Below are positions 57,738 to 64,000 of a DNA stretch of 64,000 bases, one piece after another; position 1 is the stretch's first letter, and each line of letters starts with the position of its first letter. The DNA comes from Anastatus disparis. Lineage: Eukaryota > Arthropoda > Insecta > Hymenoptera > Eupelmidae. The stretch lies in the NCBI GenBank assembly GCA_017163975.1, contig JAFFSR010000344.1, positions 434,001 through 498,000 on the forward strand. The letters run 5' to 3'. The position numbers were made by a program, and so were the translations under genes. A model generated the notes under the pieces. That model was not told where the DNA came from. It saw nothing but the letters and a program-made list of their open reading frames with translations, and made no database searches.

Positions 57738-58557
57738 AATCTAATAGCGCATCTCTATATGCAGCTGACTTAACAGCATGTCCTCATATGCAGCCGATTA
57801 AACAGCGCATCTCAATATGCAGCCGTTTAAACAGCGCATCTCCATATGCAGCCGATTTAACAGCGCATCCCAATATGCAGCCGATTCAACAGCGCATCCC
57901 AATATGCAGCCGATTCAACAGCGCATCCCAATATGCAGCCAATTCAACAGCGCATCCCAATATGCAGCCGATTCAACAGCGCATCCCAATATGCATCTGA
58001 TTCAACAGCGCATCCCAATATGCAGCCGATTCAACAGCGCATCCCAATATGCAGCCGATTCAATAGTGAATCCCAATATGCAGCCGATTCAACAGCGCAT
58101 CCCAATATGCAGCCGATTCAACAGCGCATCCCCATATGTAGCCGATTCTACAGCGCATCCCTATTTGCAGCCGATTCAACAGCGCATTCCCTAATGTAGT
58201 CGATTTAATAGCGTATCCTCGTATGCAGCCGATTCAACAGCGCATCCCAATATGCATCTGATTCAACAGCGCATCCCAATATGCAGCCGATTCAACAGCG
58301 CATCCCAATATGCAGCCGATTCAATAGTGAATCCCAATATGCAGCCGATTCAACAGCGCATCCCAATATGCAGCCGATTCAACAGCGCATCCCCATATGT
58401 AGCCGATTCTACAGCGCATCCCTATTTGCAGCCGATTCAACAGCGCATTCCCTAATGTAGTCGATTTAATAGCGTATCCTCGTATGCAGCCGATTCAACA
58501 GCACATTTCCTTATGCAGCCGATTTACCAGCGCGTCCTTTATACAGCTGATTCAACA
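57738..58557. repeat. 29-bp minisatellite, about 28 copies
   Basis: The consensus is AATATGCAGCCGATTCAACA plus GCGCATCCC. It is most regular at 57840-58130 and frays at both ends. A 261-bp block of nine units is duplicated: the variant series starting ATGCATCTGATT at 57991 recurs at 58252 in the same order. It lies on the 3' side of the minus-strand Helitron. Confidence 0.93.
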
Positions 58558-58687
58558 TCATATTAAACTATTTTGAAAGCGTCAGTTGATATTTATTTTT
58601 ATTAAATATCATACATTTTATTATATTTCGAGTTCAACTATTAACACAATCTAAAACATAAATATAAAATACATATTGACATATTCT

Positions 58688-61600
58688 TTATAATATCTCT
58701 TTATAAACAATGTTTTTTGTATATATTGTGTTCTGATCATTTTTATTTTCTCCGTTGACAATAGCGTAGTCACCTAAAAATACTTTTAAATTGCTTTTGA
58801 ATTTCGTCCTTGAAAGAGCAACATATAATAGCCCATGACTGAAAACTGGTGACGGCAAATAAACACCCACTTTTTCATAAGATTATCCTTGTGATTTATT
58901 AATAGTCATTGCGAATCCTAATCTAATAGGAAACTGTTTTCGTTGCATATTGAATGGAATTCCTTCCGTAGATGGAAAAAAATTTATTCTTGGAATGAAA
59001 ACTAATTTACCTTTGTTTTGACCAGTTGCTAATTCCACTTGAATAAAATATTTAAGCATTTTTTTTACTATCAACCTTGTTCCATTACAAAGTCCCTCAT
59101 TGACATTTAAATTTTTTAAAAGTATAATGATAGCCCCTACTTTTAAATGTAATTTATGTGGTGGAAGTCCATTAGGAATTGACTTATTGAAAATTCTGTA
59201 GGTAACATAATATCTAAATTTTCTTTGTTATCATCTTCAGCAGTATGAATACTCAAATATTCAACATGGTTTCCTTCCATTGAATTCAAAACATTATTAT
59301 TGATTTCAGTAACATCATTATTTTTAGGAGCCAAAATAACTTTTTCCGTTATATTCGTATTGTCTATTTTTATTGTTTTTCCGAATATTTCTTCGACAAG
59401 ATTTTCTTTAATAATAAAATTATCTGGTATAGCACTTACTTCATTATCATCTTCAAAAACATCGCGGCGTTTTCCTTCTCCGATGTCTAATAACCATTGT
59501 TTAAAATTATTATCATTATCGGAAACTCGCAGATTTTCATTTGACTTTATTTGCTTAAAATTTTGCCATATTAAACTAAATTTAACTGAATTTTCAATAA
59601 TGTTCATACGGCTACCATGTCGTACAATTGGTAATGTTTGCCTGAAATCTCCTGATATAATTACAGTTTTACCACCGAAGGGTTGGTTTACATTGCATAA
59701 ATCTTGAAAAAGACGATCAATCGCTTCAAAAGCAAATTTTGAAGTCATGGATATTTCATCCCAAATAATTATTTGTGTTTCCTTTAATTGTTTGCCTTCT
59801 GCAGAATTAGGCTTAACATTACAAGTTGTACAATCTGTTATATTTAACGGTAGTTTAAATGTTGTATGCGAGGTTTTTCCATCGACTAATGAATTCGCTG
59901 CTATATCTGTCAAAGCTACACATAAATAATGTATGATATCATATTTAAAATAAGCCATTAAAACGTTAAGTGAATAACTTTTTCCACTTCTTCCCGGTCC
60001 ATCTATAAAAATATATTTTTCTTTGCTTTGGTTGTTTGAACTTTTTAGTGTAGAGTCGAATATTTGCCTTTGTTTATTATTTAAAGAATGGATTTTCATT
60101 TCTAATTTATTAAGAATATAATTATTATGATTTAAAATTGTTTTATTATTATCTACTTCTATAAATGTGTTTATGTTAGGTAAATTAAAATCGTTTAATA
60201 AAAATCCATTGACTTGTAAATTATTTTTAATAACATTCAATGCAAGATTTTCACCTACATTTTTTTCGTATTTAGGGTGGTAAAGTTTATGTTTATATTT
60301 TTCATATAAATCCCGTGCACTTATAGGATTATGAAAAACGCAAATAAAAGCAAATAATTCACAAAGAGCATAAGGGAATTCTGTTGAAAATGCTTCTTCC
60401 AAGCATCTATCCCATTCTTTATCTTTATTAATTAGTTTTTTTGCCTTAGCTGCCTCATAAAACGAATTGTACATCACATCATCAATAGTACGCAAAGCTT
60501 CAAAAGACGTGACTTCTTTAACATGAAATAGTAATAACCTAATAAAATAACGTTCTCTATCTTTCGGATTTACTAAGTACATTCTACTGAGTATTGGTTT
60601 TCTTTTTTTTTCTTTTATTCCACTTTTTCAGTTTTTCATCAAATGTATAAAAATTTGGTATTTCTGAATATAAGTAATTTCGTGCTTCGAAATCTTCTCT
60701 ATTCAATTCAAAATATGCTGTTAATGTTGTTCCAACATTTTTTTGCATGATCATTTCTTCTTTTCCTTCTTTAAAAAATACGTTTTGTTGATTCTCTTCA
60801 TGAACGCTTAGACGTTTTATAGTACGTGGAATAACATGTAAAGGATATTCTAATAATCTGTGCATTGCTTCAGGTGGACATAAATATCGTGTATTAATGT
60901 ATTGTTTGATTTCGTCATATTTATATTCAACATTTTCACTATTGTCATTTTCAAAAGTATCTTTATTTTCTGATCTAAAATCAACATTTACTTGATGTAT
61001 TATAATGTATGCACAATCATGACCTTCATAACAGTATTTGAATAAATATTTAATGCATTGTACAGTGGAACAAACTTCTACGTTTATGTGTGCATTGAAT
61101 TTCAATAGTAAGTAAGGATTATAAGGAACAACGAATCCATTATCTGCAATTCTTTCTGTAAATTTATTTTTAAAAATAATTTTGACGCCATCATTTTTGC
61201 GTTTGTATAGTGGATACCCATTTGATTTAAATGTTGTTGTATTATTAAATTTTTTTGGAAAATTTTTCGTACATTGTTTCGTATTTTTATCCATACACGG
61301 ACAATTTATATTTTGCATACCACAGGGACCGTGTATCATAAATTGTTTAACAATACTATATAATTTTGGATAAATATCTCTATTTGGGATTTCTGCACTT
61401 ATTATTTTATCAACTTTTTCGGGAATGTCAAATTTATCATTTTTATCTAAGAATAACAACATATGCATATGTGGTAAAACTCGTTTTTGAAATTCAATTA
61501 CATAACTATATGCAATACATTTTCCTAATATTCCCTTCTTTATTACTAAATTTTTGAATTCTTCTACTTTTCGATATAATACTTTTGTTATAATATCTGG

Positions 61601-63172
61601 TCTATCTATTGCATTTTCATAAATTTCTAAGTTTTCAGTTATTTCTTTCTAATGTGGGTTACAGGTCATAGTTACAAAAAGGTCAGGTTTACCATGATAA
61701 TTTACAAGTTTTATTGAATCAATGTGATTTTGTTCTAAAAATCGTGGATTTCCAGTAAAGTTTGATGGTAATATTACCATTTTTCCAATTTTTGAATAAT
61801 CTAATTCTTTTTTGTTATGTAAATAGTCCATAACACCTTTGTAACAATCACTTTTTAATACATTTTGGTTTTTTCGTATGAAATATAATCTGGAGGTTTC
61901 AACTTTTACAAACGCATCAACAATGAGCTGTTGAGATAATTTTCCTAAATTGAGAAATGGATTAAATTCATTTCTAACACTAAATCTATAACTATAAAAT
62001 TGCAAATTTTTAATATTAGATTTTCCAAATTTATTTTTCATATTTGACATCCATCCGAAACCACCATTAGGATGAATAAACGAATATGTCATAGGATCTG
62101 TGTGTTTGCTAATTGTTAGTATACTAATTGGTTTATCAGACTTAGGGTAAATGACAATATCACGTTCAATAGGAGGCATATCATCTTCTTCAACGTATAC
62201 TGTTGCTACTTCATTACAGGTAGGTAGATTGTATCTATTTTTGTCGAAATTATTATTGCAGACAATAGGCATAGTAACAGTTTTCAGAAGACAATCGGTT
62301 TTTGCACATCGTTGTAGTTCTTCTTCTCCTGCTTCATGCATCATTTTATAGGCTTTGGCATGAGGTTTAATATCTCTTATTAAGTTATCTAAATGTTTTA
62401 ATAATGTTAAGTTTGTATTAAACTTATGTCGTTCAATCGTTGCTATTTCATTATCTAAAATATATAATTGTCCATATTTACGTGCTTCATCTTTATTAGG
62501 ACGTAACGCATATACATTATGGTAAATTTGTCCACATATTCTAATAACTTGTGGTCCTTTACCCGGCAATGTATCAAAATTGGCATCAAAACTTGCGAAT
62601 GCTAAAGCATTGTTGTACAACCTAAAATTTCGTCAAAAATCAATACTTTCTTCCGTAAATTCAGTTGCTCAAAACATTAATCATTCTGAGTAAGGTGGAA
62701 ATCCTAAGAATTCTACTTTACCTTTATGACAACAATTGGAGAAATCGTTACTTTTAGTATATTAAAAAGCAAAATGTTGCGCATCACAATAAACACATGT
62801 ATTCGTCATGGAACCAATGTAATTTTCAGATATGAGATTTTCATCGAAATATATATTTGCCATACAACCAATCAGTTTCAAATTAATTTTTTCAGTTAAT
62901 ATTTTTCCATTTAATTTCTTTAATTTTTTTTCTACTTTGCCCTTTATTGTTTTATCAATAACTTCATTTAATACAATATTATGATTGCTATTATGATTAT
63001 TATTATTCTAATTTTCATTATAATTATTATCTTCAATTTTTAATCGTTTACACTTAATATTTTCCAATTTTTCTTCATATTTTTTTGATTGTTTTTCTTT
63101 AATTTTTATATGAGCTTCTTTCTTACGTAAAGCCTCATTCGCACGTATTTGTTCCAATTTATCAGCACTCAT
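58688..63172 (-). pseudogene. Helitron RepHel: HUH endonuclease plus PIF1 helicase, multiply broken
   Basis: From ATG 63172 the N-terminus is Lys/Glu-rich, followed by a Cys cluster (CVYCDAQHF...CCHKGKVE, about 62700-62800). The Rep domain has FVTMTCNPH (about 61660), the HUH motif PHMHMLLFLD (His codons at 61460-61474) and the tyrosine motif KYLFKYCYEG (about 61030-61060). The helicase has NKEWDRCLEEA, Walker A GPGRSGKS (59977-60000), Walker B IIWDEISM (about 59760), GDFRQTLPIVRHG (about 59640), LPPHKLHLKVG, ITINKSQG-like (about 58885) and HGLLYVALSR. Damage: several stops at 62630-63010, a TAG at 61649 after TCNPH, a one-base slip in an A-run near 60607, a slip near 59195 and a stop at 58880. 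It would have nicked, joined and unwound Helitron DNA. Confidence 0.92.
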
Positions 63173-63449
63173 TGTTTCCTCGAATTGTCATTTTGTTATC
63201 TTAGTATTTTCTAATTTCTATTTATATTTATTTGGTTGTCCTTTTTTCATTTTCATATAAGCTTTTTTCTTACGTAAAGTTTCTTGAACACGTCTTAGTT
63301 CTAATTTATCATTACTTTTTTGTTTCTCGCATTTCCATAATAATGTCTTTTTCTGAAATTTTTTTATATTTATGTGATTTTTCTGTTACCATTTTCCTAT
63401 TAACGGGATGTTGGAGCTGCATCACTTGAGTTTTGCTTTTTTTATTATA
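63173..63449 (-). pseudogene. Possible extension of the Helitron N-terminus
   Basis: On the minus strand, short coding-like pieces such as HKYKKISEKDIIMEMRE and ETLRKKKAYMKM precede ATG 63172. They resemble the basic, repeat-like N-terminus downstream (ANEALRKKEAHIKIK). Stops interrupt them. Confidence 0.4.
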
Positions 63450-63800
63450 TCAGTATTTTTTTAAATTAATAAATTAAACAAATATAATGACTTGTCCGTA
63501 CTAAAGCTATATTAATACAATAATTTTTGTCAAAATAAAAAATAATTTGGACTTGTTTTTTTTTTATGAGCTTGGATTGGAAATTAGATATCAAACTTGA
63601 TAGACCTAACTTTAAAATACGATACATTGAAAGTTTTTATTATAACTTTATATGTCTAATATTTTGGCGGATTTCTTGAGTTGTCCGCACTGGAGTATAA
63701 TCTTACAAATTTTTACTTTGTAGCAAAAAAACTTGATTAAACGCATCGTTTATTCATAAGTTAGGATTGGAAATATTATTAGAAGGCGGGCAGCTTCGTC
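63450..63800 (-). repeat. Dispersed repeat shared with 22 kb and 43 kb
   Basis: Read on the minus strand it runs CTAATAATATTT ... GTCCGCACT ... ATTGTATTAATATAG ... GGACAAGTCATTATAT, and matches 22055-22450 throughout and 43349-43479 in its middle. It separates two coding-like stretches of the Helitron region. Confidence 0.65.
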
Positions 63801-63804
63801 AAGC

Positions 63805-64000
63805 TCTTAAGTTCTGTTACAAATAAAGTTTCTTTTTCATCTATTTCTTTTGATTCTTTTTTTTCTTCATTCAATTTAATCTCAACTGTCCCAATTTTAT
63901 TATCGTTATAATTCAAGTGGATGTCATCGATTCCCATTATATCATTATCTGGTTTTTAAAAATTTCTATCTGAAATGTCATTGTCAATTTCCATAAAAAT
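63805..64000 (-). other. Coding-like fragment at the right edge
   Basis: The minus strand reads KPDNDIMGIDDIHLNYNDNK, continues Lys/Glu-rich and ends KETLFVTELKSLTKLP just before the dispersed repeat. It may be an upstream piece of the Helitron protein or another repeat gene. A stop (TAA) precedes it near 63957. Confidence 0.35.

Larger units (their letters stand above)
58560..64000 (-). mobile_element. Helitron 2 with RepHel pseudogene, 5' end at or beyond window edge
   Basis: A rolling-circle Rep and PIF1 helicase fused in one decayed frame define a Helitron. A 3' terminus with hairpin and CTRR could not be pinned down. It should lie at or below 58600, possibly within or beyond the minisatellite. 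Confidence 0.7.

Noticed and set aside
57788..58455. Frames rich in MQPIQQRIPICSRFNSASQ
   Set aside because: They are translations of the 29-bp minisatellite; the period is not a multiple of 3 so all frames stay open.
57738..58557. CRISPR array, because of 29-bp repeats
   Set aside because: Units are directly adjacent with no spacers, and the genome is eukaryotic.
59300..59707. 135-codon plus-strand frame opposite the helicase
   Set aside because: It is an antisense shadow of the RepHel coding region.

Overview
This is an AT-rich eukaryotic nuclear segment, almost certainly from an insect. The only host gene I recognise is the 5' part of CNOT1 (Not1), the CCR4-NOT scaffold, on the minus strand at 49.5-51.9 kb in four exons with good splice sites and phase-0 introns. 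Its wording in the variable parts (for example [19 protein letters not shown]) looks insect-like and, from memory of bee and wasp orthologues, probably hymenopteran. The extreme AT content and heavy transposon load would suit a parasitoid wasp, but this is inference.

Everything else I can identify is mobile or repetitive DNA, mostly decayed and deeply nested. 1-10.15 kb: an I/R1-type LINE (reverse transcriptase, RNase H, zinc-finger tail, poly(A)) whose 3' UTR was split by a 6.9 kb DNA transposon with ~0.8 kb inverted terminal repeats and a broken DDE transposase. 10.2-13.5 kb: a TA-flanked MITE, the 3' end of a Helitron and simple repeats. 13.5-24.7 kb: a complete but dead Copia element (LTRs, half-tRNA-type primer site, 5-bp target duplication) sitting inside the loop of an older palindrome and itself carrying a Tc1-like MITE, a pogo-like MITE and a Helitron-related fragment. 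25.4-29.6 kb: a Helitron with a decayed PIF1 helicase and a C2H2 zinc-finger reading frame. 30.6-34.9 kb: a foldback-like element with 1.2-1.3 kb arms. 34.9-37.6 kb: a tandem duplication whose two copies carry different later insertions. 37.3-38.2 kb: two tRNA-derived SINEs with clean target duplications. 38.5-41.0 kb: a ~150-bp satellite hit repeatedly by palindromic elements flanked by TTAA.

42.1-44.5 kb: a Gypsy protease/RT fragment and a LINE ORF1 fragment. 44.6-48.6 kb: several palindromes, a hAT MITE with an 8-bp duplication, a possible THAP fragment, and a ~1.15 kb palindrome with an identical inner ~97-bp stem. 48.9-49.2 kb: a second SINE copy. 49.5-51.9 kb: CNOT1, with a PIF/Harbinger-type MITE 220 bp upstream of its start codon. 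53-54.6 kb: tiny palindromic MITEs. 55.6-57.6 kb: a 17-bp minisatellite organised as a 118-bp seven-unit higher-order repeat. 57.7-58.6 kb: a 29-bp minisatellite with a 261-bp higher-order duplication. 58.7-64 kb: a minus-strand Helitron RepHel pseudogene.

No multi-gene pathway or operon is present. The most unusual features are the palindrome-rich architecture, the family of TTAA-flanked hairpins inside a satellite, the LINE that carries a copy of its own linker in its RNase H domain, the two hierarchical minisatellites beside a Helitron, and a CNOT1 gene whose next exon is not visible in the remaining 49 kb.
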